A stretch of 64,000 nucleotides of DNA from Spizellomyces punctatus DAOM BR117 (Eukaryota > Chytridiomycota > Chytridiomycetes > Spizellomycetales > Spizellomycetaceae), in NCBI RefSeq assembly GCF_000182565.1, contig NW_015971537.1, positions 124,001-188,000 on the forward strand, written 5' to 3'. Numbering within the stretch: position 1 is the first letter of the stretch; every line of letters begins with the position of its first letter. Position numbers and translations under genes: made by a program. Under the pieces are notes generated by a model that saw nothing but the letters and a program-made list of their open reading frames with translations, was not told where the DNA came from and made no database searches. Shown here piece by piece: positions 46,028 through 59,617 of the stretch.

Positions 46028-49000
46028 ATGTTCGCCAAGCGGGCAAACTCTTCGCAGGGGGCCTGGCCGAAACCTGGCAGGAAGAGAGGGCGACAAAAGG
46101 ACGCGGAGGGTCAGTCAGTGAGTATTGATAATGTTAACCGCAATCATGATTCTTGCCCATTAACTTTGCCTGGTCACGCAGCTTCAACTTGAGCGCGTAT
46201 TGGGTTTAAGTGTAACCCGACCCTCTGCATTGACTCTCAATCAAAACTTGGATACCCCGGTCCTTGCGTATCCCGCAGGCGGCATAGTGGTTCTTTACAA
46301 TTACAAACGTAACCGACAGGTTGGGTTTTTGACTCCCAATGCGACCTTCGACGCGGAGAGAGGGGCTGGATCGACAGGAGGAAGACGAGCTTCGCTGGCG
46401 GCAGGTGGCAAAGCAGTATCTTGTGTGGCGTATTCGCAGGATGGTGAATATTTGGCGGTTGGAGAGGTAGGTGGGTAAAGCCATGCATTGTCTGTCAGTA
46501 ATATCCAGCGGAAGTTTTGAGTTTGTTCTCCTCAGGCAGGGCATCAACCGAAGGTGCTAATATGGAAGGGGTCTACTCTGGTTTCGGAGTTGGTGGGCCA
46601 TTTGTATGGAGTCTTAGCAGTGGCCTTTTGCCCAGACTGCAAGTATCTTGTCTCAGTTGGATATCAGGTAATATTGGCAGAGGTTGTTCAGGCCCATAAG
46701 CAAAGACTCATTGGTTGTATCTAGCACGATGGATTGCTCTACGTCTGGAACTGGCGAACAGGGCAACGACTTGCATATGCTAAACTCGACGCAAAGGTGA
46801 TTCTCGTCGCTGATCAGCCTCCGTGGTCGCTGTGTGGTTCTAAATGTGCTGTGCAGATACATTCTCTGGCATTCTCTCCCAAAGGAGATTTTTTTGTCAC
46901 TGTAGGAGTGCAGCATGTTACGTTTTGGCCGATGGACGCAGATAAACTCGTGCAAAATGCGAAGGTGCGCCCGTGAACTAAATCCACCAGGCGACCACGA
47001 TAAACTACTAAGTATAGTTCCTTTCAGGCTGCAAAGCCCGTGAATATTGTTCTTGAAGGAACCTCGGGCCAGTTTACTAGCCATAAGAATTGCGTGTTTA
47101 TGGACGTAGCGTGTTCAACTGCAAGTGACGGCAAGACAACCACGTATTCCATTACTGATGATGGCACATTAGTGTGTTTCAGTCACGACAGAGAATTGGT
47201 GAAGTGGGTTGAGTTGAAGGTACAACGACAGGTGCAGGAAATCGCATCGTCGAGTCATTAACCTGCCAGCATTACACAAGGTGCCAGGGCGTTCAGTCAA
47301 TGTGTCTGCAAAGTATATTGCGTGTGGATGCGCTGATGGAGTAATTCGCCTTTTTGAGACATTTACGATGCAGTATATTGTGACTCTTCCAAAAACACAT
47401 CCGATTGATGTCCATCCCCATACAAGGGGTAGTCCGACGTGAGTCTTTGATAAAGCCCCGAGCATCATTTCATCGTTCTTATTCTCTGAACAAGATCCTC
47501 GTCGCTATACCCTGATGTCGAAGCGATTGCCATTGATGCACACAGCGAAAAACTTGCTTGTATCTTCAATGACCATTCATTGTTGATCTGGAATATCAAG
47601 GACCCAAAGCATCCGAAGACATATAGGAGCTTTCTTTGGCATAGCGATGCAATATGGGGAGTTGAGGTAATAAAGTTGCAAGTTTCGGAGGCATTGGGAA
47701 ATTTACTGATTACCATTATAATAGATGGTTCCAACAATTGCAGATGATTACCCATCAGTAGACTCAGAGTCACCTCCTTCCGGACTCCCTCCGAACACAT
47801 TCGTGACCTATTCGTCAGACGGAACAGTGCGATTCTGGAATCTGGACGGTACCAGCAGCGCCCATAGCGTCTCACCAACCGGCTCTGAAACAAGCAATGG
47901 CCTGACTGTTTCTGATTACTTCCGTCAAAATGATTACTCCCGGGAGCTTTTACGAATTTTGTATGTTGATAGAGCTGGAATTCTCAAGCTCAAAACTCAT
48001 ACTGATGGCGGTGAGAGTTTTCGGACTATATTTGAGGCTAGACGATGTGGCTCGGATTGACATGAGTTACTACAGAACCGTCAGCGGCGGAGAAGACTGG
48101 TGTACGAGCTTTGCGTGTAACACCTGATGGGCAGTTTTTAGCATCTGGAGATCGTTTGGGGAACGTAAGGTACCTTTGTACCTGCCTGACACCCGCATAT
48201 GAGCTGAGCTACAACTAAAACAATTATTGCTTAGAGTACATGAGCTTGTAACTTTTCAGCAGTTGAAGTTTTTGGAGGCGCACGAAGCTGAAGTCCTTTC
48301 GATTGATTTTTCCGATGACCCACATGCGGGTATGATTATGCTATTTGGACAGAGACGCGCACGGAGCTATTGGCTAAGTCGGTATCATCGAACATAGATT
48401 CTTTCCTGATGGCTACAGCAAGCCGCGATCGGTTGATACATGTTTTTGATGGGGCCCGCGATTTTGAGCTGGTACAAACGCTAGATGATCATACATCCTC
48501 TATCACCTCAGTCCGCTTCTGCGATAATGGCCGCCGTTTAATGAGCTGCGGGGCAGACAGGTCCTTGATATTTCGCGTGACAGACGTACGTAGTTGGGTG
48601 CTGCTCGCCTTCCTTATCCTTGGCGATTGATGTTATGATTGTTCACAACAGACCGGTAATGGATTTCAAAGTTATCATAAAGCCCTTAGTCGATCCACAA
48701 TATATGACCTCGACATCGATGCAACGTCAAAGTATCTAGCGACAGTATCTCAAGATCGGCGGATTAATGTCTACTCAGTCAATACTGGCAAATCCGTCCG
48801 TTCTTACCGCCCCGAATTTGATGATACAAGCGCAGACAGCGGTTTTACTAAGCTTTCGCTCGATCAGTCGGGTGCCTATGCAGCTACCTCTGCCTCTGAC
48901 AAAACGATACGCATTTTCGACTTTTACTCCGGAGACTGTCTTGGCAGAGTTGCAAGTGGACATTCGGAACTGGTCACCGGTGTCAAGTTTACCCTCGATT

Positions 49001-51182
49001 GCAAACATCTTATCTCTACGGGTGCAGATGGGTGCATCTTTGTGTGGAAGCTGTCCAAGAGGATTACCCAGCAGATGCAGAAACGCCTGGGCAAAAAGTT
49101 CGGTAGCGGCAATGGAGCGACCCGCAGCAACAGTTTTACCCAGAGCCAAGTTTCCGCTCCTGAAACAGACCAGCCTTCTTTCCAGAGCGGAGAGTTAGGA
49201 GATACCAGTTCTATTAGAAGTAGTGGGGACGCATTGCCCTCCAATGAGCCAGCTAGCCTTCCATTTCTCTTCAGTGAGTTGGGGTTGCCGGCCTGGGCCA
49301 GAACAACCCGAAATCGCGAGCTTGAAGCCGATCAGGGGCGGTTTGTTGCTCCAAAAGGTCGTTGGGCACAGGTAGGATCTTCTTTCCTGTCGTTCCTCGT
49401 TAGGTCTTTATATGAACCTACTTTTTTACAGAGAGTGGGCCAAGAAGGTGTCATGCTGTTCTCGGAACTCAGTGAAAGCGCACCCCCGGTGGCGAGAATG
49501 GATGATGTTTTTGATCGGCGCTACACATTCGAGCAAGATCGAATCCCTAATACACCGCGGAGAGAGGAAGGAGCGTCTGTTACAAAAATCACTGACGGCC
49601 TAGCAGGGCCAAGTGACCAAATCATTAGACACGGTGTAACCACCAACGACATGGTCGTCCAAGACCTTGACTCAATGGCACTTACCTCAAGTCACATCTC
49701 TGACGATGACGTTGACGAACCAACAGAGATGGATATTGAGGATGACGAGGAGTTTGACGAAGATCATATAGTATTCCTTCCATCTGAAGACAAAGAGGAC
49801 ACTCTATATATTGTAATGGCTCAGGATGCGAAAGAACAAAGCCACGATGCCTCAGAGACTGCGCCTGTAGATGAAAGTAGGAAGTCACAGACACCGGAAC
49901 AATCGCCAGATCTATCTAATACACTAGTCGAGCCCGACAAGATTTCGCGGACCCCCAAAACTGGGAAAGAGGAGGAGGACGACGAGGGTGAAGGCGGGTC
50001 TGGGAGCAAAGAATTTGGTGATATGACGTTTGAGGAATATATCGGACAGTCCGTAGCTCTCTCTGCTGGTTTAGATATTCGGCAGAGCTTGTCGGCCAAG
50101 CACTTGGCATTGCGAAATCATGAGACCACTTCTCACGCGGAGAATCAGTCCTTGAAGGCACAACCTAGCGCGGAGGAAGAAAAGGGCCCGATGCCCATAA
50201 GTACCGTTTCAGAAACGAGGACATCATCGGGCGATGAGGGTACAGAAGCAGCGTCGACTACGTCTTTGAGACAAAGGAAGGAAGCGACAGCTCAGGAGGT
50301 GGCGAAAGTTCGTCAGAAACTGGCAGCAATGGGCATTATTTGGCGAAGTGCAGAGAATCTAGCTTTGACAGAATTACCTTCAGAATCCGCTGCCGAAACA
50401 CCGGCAGTCCAGAATGCAATCGAAAATCCCGAATTAGTTCACGCTATAAGCCACGATGCGGAACGCGCCGACGATCAACAAAATCCTGCCCAAATGGAGG
50501 AAAGGCCGTATACTCCTCATGAGACCGCCCCGGAACTAGTGCGTAGTCCATATCGGTCTCGATCTATGAGCCCGATACGGTCAGCCGTCAATCGCGACGT
50601 CATAGTCAATGCCATCGCGCACCCAGTTCCAGCTCCGCATGATGAGGCACGTACCCCAGCAGGTTCACAAGAAGGTGCAAACCAAACAATGGAGGAGCAG
50701 GAGGATGAGGAGGAGAAGGAGGAGGACGAGCTTGATGGTGGAGCCGCAGTTCCAGATAATGTCGTCGAGATGACCGACCCGGCCACTGACGCGATGGATC
50801 AAATACCTAAAGGTATGTGAAAATATACGACGCCTATTCACGGCTTATTATTGTGCTAACAGATACCTATACAGCTGAAGGGGCAGACCTCGAGTCAATC
50901 TCTGTAGACGAATTGAAACTTTTCCGATCATTAGCTGATCGTTCAGCGCAAGCCCTGGTAAAGCTCGCCACTCGTAAACCCTCCTCGGACGAGGAAAGAA
51001 TCGCGAACGAAATACGATCATCTCTAAATTACGTGTATGAGGCTACGGCCACTGCCTTGGAAAAGAGTGACCCTCCGCCGGAAGCGCTCTTTAAGGATGG
51101 AAAAATGATTCACCTTTTGGAGAAGTATTCGGAGATTTTGGTCGACATGGTACAGAAGAAGCTGCAGGACGGCCAGAGTTAG
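46028..51182 (+). CDS. MABP1/WDR62-like WD40 scaffold protein
   Basis: Exons: 46028-46117, 46182-46466, 46536-46667, 46725-46796, 46857-46964, 47028-47219, 47281-47438, 47495-47666, 47725-48010, 48076-48169, 48235-48329, 48353-48585, 48652-49371, 49432-50812, 50875-51182; 1441 residues. The N-terminal half is a tandem WD40 array matching MABP1/WDR62: [79 protein letters not shown] and [18 protein letters not shown] long acidic disordered region and a helical end ([20 protein letters not shown]) follow. Animal relatives scaffold JNK signalling and sit at spindle poles and basal bodies. Between 48329 and 48353 the frame needs a 23-nt intron or marks an indel. Confidence 0.87.
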
Positions 51183-51472
51183 AAGATTGGCAGTTTATTT
51201 TATCTATTTGTATTTCATGTACTGTGTAAATTGTTCATATCTCACAACCCTACCACCTGATCATCGAGGGCGTGTCTAAACATGCCGATAGCTCACGTAG
51301 GATAGCCATCCCTACCGCTGTCGTTATCCGGAAGACAGCTGAAAAGTATCGCAGAATGCGCACGTAGCGGGAGTTGAACCCACCATGAATAATCGCCTCT
51401 GTGGCACAGCACCGAACTCAAAGCACTTTCGCAGGACGACAGATGCCCATCGTCGACACCTGGAAGTAGATC

Positions 51473-52760
51473 ATGACAACCGCAGCTACGACCCCCGCCA
51501 TCTCGTTCACCCACATTGATCCCAGCGGACCCGTTCCCGCTCCAGCTATAGGATGGGAGGAGTACTTTCGTACAACTCCCCCACCTGACTTCCTCGAACC
51601 TGCGGGCAAGCGCGTAGAGGAATTTGTCGCCTTGCACGCCAAGGCTGGGAGAAGAGTTGTGCTGGTGACGGTAAGAGCCGGAAATACTACTGTCTGCCAT
51701 CTTGCTATTAGCTATTTACATAAGTGTATAGTCGGGTGGGACCACTGTTCCCCTTGAGCAAAATACCGTCCGATTCATTGACAACTTTAGTGCCGGGACC
51801 CGCGGAGCAACGTCCGCTGAATACTTTATCGAGGCCGGCTATGCTGTGATTTTTATGCACAGACAGTTCAGCTTGCAGCCATATTCCAGACATTATTCGC
51901 ATTCACGGAATTGTTTCTTGGATTACATGCAAGAAGACGGTCATGGCGGATTGATTGGTATGTGTTTGTATTGGCTTGCGGGATGTCAAAAGACTATGAT
52001 ACGGAGCGATTCCGGACTGGATTCTTGATCACAGTCGACAGGAAATATAGCGACCACATGCGGGAGGTGTTATTGAAGTATCAACGGGTATTGTCCTGCC
52101 AACACTTCATGAAAATCTTCAATCTAGAAACTGAACTCTTGGTTTGACCAGGCGAAGCGCGAACACCTTCTCATCATGGAAACATTTGTGACTGTTCAAG
52201 ACTATCTCTTTCTTCTTCGCCGCTTCACGACTGCCATGTCGATTCTCCGGGAGAATGCGATGTATTACTTGGCTGCCGCAGTCAGCGATTTCTTCATTCC
52301 GCAAAGTAAAATGGTGCGCTACCTTGCACGTTGCTTACACACTTGGCCTTGCAGTACATTAAGTGTCATATTTGTTTATTTGTCTATATAGGCTCAGCAT
52401 AAAATCCAGTCGGCCGAAGGCGCATTGGTGTTGCAGCTGGACCAAGTCCCTAAGATTATCTCCCCTCTCGTCGATACTTGGGCCGCTAAAGGGTTCATCG
52501 TTTCTTTCAAACTTGAGACGGACCCTGATCTTCTTATTCAGAAATCACGGCGCTCGTTGGAGCGGTACAAACACCAACTTGTCATTGGTAACATATTAAC
52601 TACGAGGAAGAAGGTGGTCACCTTCGTGACCACAAAAGAAGAAACAAAGCTGGAATTAACGGACGAGGAGCTGAGAAATGGAGTGGAGATTGAGGAGAGG
52701 ATAATACCAGAGCTTATTAGGAGGCACGACAAATGGATCATACAGACGAAATCCCAATAG
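51473..52760 (+). CDS. CAB2: Phosphopantothenate-cysteine ligase
   Basis: Five exons: 51473-51670, 51732-51957, 52035-52087, 52152-52313, 52392-52760; 335 residues. Signatures: [31 protein letters not shown] (nucleotide loop), [14 protein letters not shown] (active-site region), [17 protein letters not shown] and [12 protein letters not shown]. The enzyme joins cysteine to 4'-phosphopantothenate with ATP or CTP, the second step of CoA synthesis after pantothenate kinase; eukaryotic forms use ATP. The stop is 32 bp from the convergent Sec11 stop, so the transcripts must overlap. Confidence 0.93.
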
Positions 52761-52792
52761 ATTGTAGACTTAATGGGTCCATCATTATGTCT

Positions 52793-53516
52793 TTATTCAT
52801 CCCGCGTTAAAAGAACAAACAGTGCCAGGACCACCAGCAGGACAACCTTCAATTGTGGGTAATCATTCAGTAGTATCGTCACCATTCCTACATATGGCAA
52901 AAACCTACACCATGGCCAGTGCGAGATAGGATAAGTGCATTGCGCAAGTCACCCAAGTCAGATGACAGATCACATACCCTTTGACCCTCCCCACAACGTC
53001 TTCTTTTTTAATCCACATCTGTCCCGGATTGTATAGTCCTCTGTCATCCACTTGATTGTTATCGCCTTTTGTTAAAAGATACTGAGTATTGTTCTTCGTG
53101 GTATGCAACTCGATCACACGATGCACAATGGGAACGGCTTTCCCACGAAGTTTGAAGACGCATATATCGCCTATTGTTATTGGGGCGCTCGGTTGTGTAA
53201 GAAAAAGAAGGTCGCCACGGGCAAACGCCGGTTCCATGCTTTCACTAACACACAAGGATTGTCAGTAGCAAGAGAGCATACTGCATACGATAACAAATGT
53301 CGTACCTAAGGACCACGACAATAGGGGATTCGCTATTGGTCACAACCGATAGTCCCTTCCAGATCATTAACGCTGAAGATACAATCAGGCACACATTCAG
53401 CGCTTGCTGGGCGAGCTACAGCCTAGGTTTAGTTCAACTTGCTGAATCTTTTCATATTCCTAAATGCAACAAACCTGCCGAAAGGACATTCGCGTTAGGC
53501 TTTTCAAGGCGTCCAT
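52793..53516 (-). CDS. SEC11: Signal peptidase catalytic subunit Sec11
   Basis: Four exons: 53516-53475, 53415-53306, 53244-52978, 52904-52793; 176 residues. The N-terminal half has [17 protein letters not shown] (membrane anchor) and [16 protein letters not shown], with the catalytic Ser in [21 protein letters not shown] (catalytic His), [15 protein letters not shown] and [16 protein letters not shown] follow, with a second hydrophobic segment ([11 protein letters not shown]) at the end. Sec11 cleaves signal peptides on the lumenal side of the ER membrane. Other Sec11 proteins have SGSMEP; here the Gly is Glu, which may affect substrate preference or simply be lineage drift. Divergent from SIN3 across about 490 bp. 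Confidence 0.92.
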
Positions 53517-54009
53517 GTTGGGCTACAAAGGCCGAGCGACAGAGGCAATGGGCCGCATCTACGACACTAGCATATCGACACTTGGACGGGGGACTGAGGG
53601 CCGTGACTGTGCTGACAATCACATTGTGGTTGGCATATCAACAGTACATAACCAGCCAAATGCATTCCAATGAATGATTCATCATATCCCGTCGTTCCCC
53701 ATTGTCTTCCACTTCTTGGTAAAGCAACCATTTCCCCCTCCCCGCGGAACGTCCTCCAAGCGCTGACACCAGACAAAAGTCCACAGCTTCCGGTTGAAGG
53801 TTTCGTCAGCTGTAGATAACTGAAGCTGAGAGGGACAAGGACACGTTCATTGTTGGATTCTCCACCTTGGGCTTGTCTCTGTGTCTTAAGTGATCTTCAG
53901 AAAAAAACCGCAGCCTGCACGCACCCGACGGCGTTTTCGTGCACAGTTCCACATTATATTCTCGTATAAAGCTGCCCATCTTCTCACAACTTGGAGCGAA
54001 TAGCGAGAA
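53517..54009. other. Sec11-SIN3 divergent promoter region
   Basis: No gene seen. If SIN3 translation starts at the second Met (54151), this region extends further. Confidence 0.5.
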
Positions 54010-57000
54010 GTGCCTTTTGCGCTCCAGCAAACATTCAGTCTTTCACCGCCTACAGGCCTAGCAGAGAACGCGGTGCTGTCTACGAAGCAGGATACCTATC
54101 CGGGAGAGCACACTGGACGCTTTCCCGTCGGTGTTTCGAAGCATACAGTAATGAGTAACCCAGGGGATCACCACTGGGGACAGCAACACGCGACAGCAGC
54201 GTTGCCGATGCCACCTACAGGCCCGCCCCAACCGCCGCAAGTACTACCGCCGCAGCAGTCACAGCAACAACCGCTATCGGCTAGCCAGCTTCCACCAACT
54301 TTACCGCCGATTCAACAGGCGGATTTGGGACCACAGGCTGGTCAGATGTCTGCTCCGCATTATCCATATGGAGGGTAAGCCTTTAGTGTATCTCGCGCTT
54401 GCAATGATCTGAACGGTTAGTAACCAGATAGTTTATTTTTTTAGACCCGCTCTTTCCTCTAGTCAGGTACCACCAATGCCTTATAATCACGGGGCACCTC
54501 CACTTCCTGCCGTTGAGTCGTTGTCCCAGGCGCACCATGTGCGACCAAGTCATCACTCCACTCCGCAGGATGTAGTCGTCACTCAGTCAGCCGGTCCACC
54601 GCCGGCACCTGCACCGCCAATGCAGATGACGTCTGTGTCCGGACACACGCTGCCGGCGGACTTGACATCAGCCGAGTCTCATGTACTGGGTGCTTCTCAG
54701 TCGTACCGTCCTTTGAATGTAAAGGATGCTCTATCGTATCTCGACCAGGTTAAAATTCGCTTCAGCGATCAACCGGAGGTTTATAATCGATTTCTAGATA
54801 TCATGAAGGACTTCAAATCTCAAAGGTTAGTTTCGTTTCAACCCTGCAAACCACACGGCCGCGTCCACAGTGCCGACTCGGTGCGATGGATCTGCCTCAC
54901 CGAAAGCGAATCCCTAACTCTTCCCGTCACTCCCAGCTTGGATACGCCAGGTGTCATTGATCGTGTCTCTACCCTCTTTCGTGAGCATCCAGAGCTTATC
55001 AGCGGTTTCAACACATTCTTGCCGCCTGGATACAAGATAGAGCCGGGCCCTAATGGAGACGTGAAAGTGACCACTCCTCGAGATGCGCCACCTTATCATA
55101 GTTCTTCTGCTGGTGGTTTGCAGTCGCTCGGTGACAGTGCAACGTCCGTTTCGAATGGGACAGCTAGCACCAGTAACACTAGTCAACTACCTAGTTACTT
55201 TGGATCGTCTACGGGAAGTTATGGCAGCAGTGCCATGGCCAATCTCCCCATTTCCCAATTAGCTCAACATGCGGCATCTCCGTCTGTTGCTGCTCAGGGC
55301 TACAACGCTGCCATCGCGAGCGCATCGAATATTATTAGTTCGATGCAATCTCATGGTGCTTCCGCTCTGCAGCAGTCGTCATCCAAAGGCGGCGAGCAAG
55401 GGGCCAACCGCCGTGCTCCTGTGGAGTTCAATCATGCAATTAACTACGTCAATAAGATTAAGGTACGGGTAGTACTGCCTCCGTGTGCTGATTTATATTG
55501 ACTCTCGCTTTTGCAGAATCGCTTTTCTACGGAACCTGAAACATACAAACAGTTTTTGGAGATCCTGCAAACATATCAAAAGGAACAAAAGCCAATTCAA
55601 GAGGTACATGCATTTGTGATATTAAGCGGTTCACGCTGATTACTCTTCTATGATGGGAAAAACTTGTTCTCACATATTTACTACTTTGATTAAGGTCTAT
55701 GCTCAAGTGCAAGTGTTGTTCAAAGGTGCTCCGGATCTGCTAGACGAATTCAAGCAGTTTCTTCCCGACAATAGCAATAATCAAGGTCAAAACGGTCTGG
55801 CGGCGTTTGGTCGTAGTGGTGGCATGCCTGTTTTGAGCACAATGCCGAACGGGATGGCAGTTACGCAAGTTCAATCGTCAAGCTCTCAGCGCCTACAGTC
55901 CCAACCTGCAGCGGCGGGAGCTAAACAGAAGCAACACAAACGCCCAGCTCCGTCTACGACACCAACGGGCGGTGGTTCCTTGTCCAGCAATGCAGCCACG
56001 ATCCCTTCGGGTCAGATACCTGTTCCTCCACCAAAGAAAAAAGCTAAAATGGCTCGGTCAGAAAAACCAGGCACACTGGAAGAGCTGGAGTTCTTTGATA
56101 AATGCAAAAAAGTCATCAACAACAAAACGACGTACAATGAATTTCTGAAGATCCTAAACCTATTCAGTCAGGAAATTATTGAGGCCAAAGTTCTTGTTGA
56201 ACGGGTTGAACCTTTCCTTTCCAAAGCTCCAGATCTCTTTGAATGGTTTAAGAGATTTGTGAAGTATGAAGACGATGAAGTCATTTGTAAGTGGCTTCAT
56301 TCGGAGATATTAACAGGCACGTATGAGCTGGACGGATATCTTATTGTCTGTCGTAGATAATATTCCTGCGGAGCGCCCAGAGATCAATGTGAATAGCTTG
56401 CGCCGTCTTGGACACAGTTACAGGCAACTTCCGTCTGAGGTATTGATTTTATAACTCCTCGCTCTTCCTTAACCTTGCATACTCATGTAACCGGGCATTC
56501 TAGATTCCCCGACCAAAATGCTCTGGTCGTGACGCCCTCTGCAAAGAGGTACTTAACGACGAGTGGATTTCCCATCCTGTCTATGTGTCGGAAACTGGTT
56601 TTGTGAGTCACAAAAAGACACAATTCGAGGAAGCACTCCACAAGTGCGAAGAAGAGCGATATGAATTTGACATGAACATTGAGTCGAATCTGCACACAAT
56701 TGCGCTATTGGAACCCATTGCCAAGAAAATCCAGAACATGAGCGCCGAGGAGAGGAACCGACTGAGGTATCCTGAGGGACTTGGAGGTACGTCCTTGTTG
56801 TTTTCAATCAGTCAGGTAGGCCTTCGCTAAATATGTGCGTTTTTCTCTTGAAGGGACTTCCAAAACTATATACCAAAGAGTCATAAAAAAGATATATGAT
56901 AAAGAACGTGGAGCCGAGATCATTGAGGCGCTTCACAACAATCCAGCTGTCGCGGTGCCCGTTGTGTTGAAGCGCTTGAAACAAAAGGACGAAGAATGGA

Positions 57001-59111
57001 AACGGGCTCAGGTAACACAGCGTGATATCTGCAGGTTGATGCGATACCGGTGCTCATCAGCGTTATTGGCCACAAATAGCGTGAATGGAACAAAGTCTGG
57101 CGTGAGATTGATTCTAAAAACTATTATAAAGCTTTGGATCATCAAGGCATTCACTTCAAAGCTGCTGACAAAAAGAACATGTCCCACAAATCGCTCATTT
57201 CGGAAGTGGAAATGCTCGCTCGGGAGCAGCGCGAGAAAAGATCGACTCTGCCCAGCAGATACCAATTCGATTTCACATTCAAAGACCGGAAAATTTTCCA
57301 TGACATTCGTCGGCTCCTGCGCTTACAGACCGAGGTCGGATTATCGCTGAACGATTCAGAGGCACGCAAGATGAAAAACTTTTTGCGAGTATTCGTCGAC
57401 AGATTCTTTGACGTCGGTCATTCCCCTGTGGAACAAGAGGTTGACAGCGAGGACGAGGAAGAAGATGTGGATATGGATACGGAGGACGACTCGCCTCTTG
57501 GGAGCAATTCGCGAAGCAAGCAGCGGTCCAGCAGCTTGCGTCGAAATGTCCTTACACGCAAGTCCAACGGCCGTGATACAGGTGAGGACACCGATGAAGA
57601 TGGCGATATCGAGTCAGTAGGCAGCGAAGGAGGACGTGGTCAGGAGGACACTCCTGGGGCAAGTGGAGATGAGGGCGCAGATATGATGGATATGGATGGA
57701 GTCAACGTGGCAAAAGACCGCGATGACGGTTTCAGTGAAGCGAAGAGAGCCACGTACGTGTTTTACTCGAATAACGCTTTCTACGTGTTTGTGCGGTTGT
57801 ATCAGGTAAGACAGGCAATCGAGAAACTTGGCGCTCGACGGGTAACGATACTCACATGAACACTTGTACCAGACGTTGTACTCCAGGCTAGTGAGAATGA
57901 AAGAATTGTCTCAGGAACTCTCTCAGAACCCGCCAAAAGCCGATCGGAAAAGTCCGGTTGCCACGGAATTGGGCTTGCAGAAGGAAGCAAGTGAGTTCTT
58001 GCATCCGACAAACCTTATCTGCACATCTTCTCATATATAGCCCTTTCTCTATACAGTTGCAGCCTATGCGAACCTCGATCGTTATACTGAGCTCCTTCAG
58101 TCATGTTTCCATTTCCTTCAAAGCGATTTAGAGGCATCCGAGTTTGAGGACAAGGCGCGGAACATGTTTGGAACATCTGCTTATTTGATTTTCACTGTTG
58201 ATAAGCTCTGTCAAGCCATTACCAAGCAGGTTCGTCTCCACATGGGTTAATGGTGACTTCAGCGCGATATAAATCATGAAACGAAAATTACTCCCGTAGA
58301 TGCTTGCCATTGTGTCGGATCAGAAAAATATGGAACTTGTCAGCCTCTACTACAAGGATAGATCCAAAGTTGGTACCAGCGCGCGTCAGGAAGCAATGTA
58401 CAGAATCAACTCGGAGTCCTTGATTCAGGACGACAACATTTATCGAATGGAATATGTGAGTCGTCTTTCAACTTGCCAAAGAGTCAAAATTTTAATGCCT
58501 AAAACGTGTTCCTCTTGCAGTTCATTGGTGAAAAGGTCCTAACCATTCAGCTCCTCGGAAAGGACGATCATATTTCAGACGACTCGATCAGCCATGAAGA
58601 CAAATGGTCACTCTACGTAGACCACTTTGTCCAACTTCACTCCACGGAGGGTCTCCGATCTAATCGTCGTGAACCTTTCCTTAAACGTAACCTCCCTACC
58701 CAAGTTCCTGATACCCCACCCACAAATATCGAAACCCGCTCCGGACTTGAAATGAAAATCTGCGTGAATACGTACAAGGTCTTTTTTGTAGACCATACCG
58801 AGGATTATTTCTCAAGGAGACGCTCAGGTGGAGCAGAGATTTCAAGGACGGAAGCCGATGGCCAACGAAAAAGATTTCAAAAGTTCCGATCATGGCTTGA
58901 CGGTCCTTTGGGATGGAAACGTGGCCTGAACGCAGAGGACATTAAAGGGGCGGAAAAGGACTTTACAGATTGGCTCACTGGGAGCGGTGAAAAGATGTTG
59001 ACGAGTCAAAAGGTTGCTGGTGACAACCACGACTTTTCGCTCTGGGACGGCGTACCTAGAAGTGAAACAGGAATGATGGAAGGGATTATGAAAGAGGGAG
59101 AGATTGTATGA
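54010..59111 (+). CDS. SIN3: Transcriptional corepressor SIN3
   Basis: Thirteen exons: 54010-54374, 54445-54825, 54937-55462, 55517-55603, 55695-56286, 56357-56439, 56504-56786, 56854-57011, 57080-57805, 57873-57990, 58057-58229, 58300-58455, 58521-59111; 1412 residues (Met48 at 54151 is an alternative start). After a Pro/Gln-rich N-terminus come three paired amphipathic helices: [18 protein letters not shown] to FLPPGYKIE (about 210-285), [16 protein letters not shown] to [10 protein letters not shown] (about 409-478), and [12 protein letters not shown] to LFEWFKRFV (about 585-648). The HDAC-interacting domain follows with [35 protein letters not shown] and [20 protein letters not shown]3 scaffolds class I histone deacetylase (Rpd3) complexes in the nucleus. 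Confidence 0.95.
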
Positions 59112-59545
59112 GATCAGTCTTTTAAAAACATCAAGTGCTCGATTTTGGATGTGCGATGATTCTCTAGCTCTCATTCTTTGGCCTATTGAACATGGCAAGA
59201 ATGATGTGTCCCTATGAGACAACTCTACGCCATATATTTTGGGTATATAGACGGTCCATCGGTGGTGTTTGAAAAGGGGGAGTATGCTGCCCAATTTCGA
59301 TTTGGGGAGGTAAAATGGGGTATGCAAAATTGGGTACCTTTTGTTACGACTCTGTCGTTTCTCTAGTCCCTTCAGTATTTTGCTTGTTTTAGGAGAAAAT
59401 TGTACGAAGAGTTTTTCTTTATAATGTTTATGTCGTTGATGAATGCCTGCGTTGAGTACTACAGTTTACAATTTGCGAGAAGAGCAAGGCTTGCATAGGC
59501 GAGTGAATACCACAAAGAAGGAAAAAAAACCAGCCAGAAAGATAA
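59112..59545. other. Intergenic between SIN3 and the tRNA
   Basis: 3' flank of SIN3; no ORF with family features. Confidence 0.5.
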
Positions 59546-59617
59546 GCCCGATGCGGGGGTCGAACCCGCAACCTTGAGGTTAAGAGCCTCACGCTCTGCC
59601 GATTGAGCTAACCGGGC
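59546..59617 (-). tRNA. tRNA-Lys (anticodon CTT)
   Basis: 72 nt, no intron. The minus strand starts GCCCGGTTAGCTCAATCGGC and ends CCCGCATCGGGC, pairing as a 7-bp acceptor stem (GCCCGGT with the GCATCGGGC end; one or two non-Watson-Crick positions). The anticodon loop reads CTCTTAA, giving anticodon CTT for Lys AAG codons. TTCGA is present in the T loop and the D loop starts AGCTCAAT. The A and B boxes (TAGCTCAATCGG and GGTTCGACCCC) are intact for Pol III. Confidence 0.93.
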
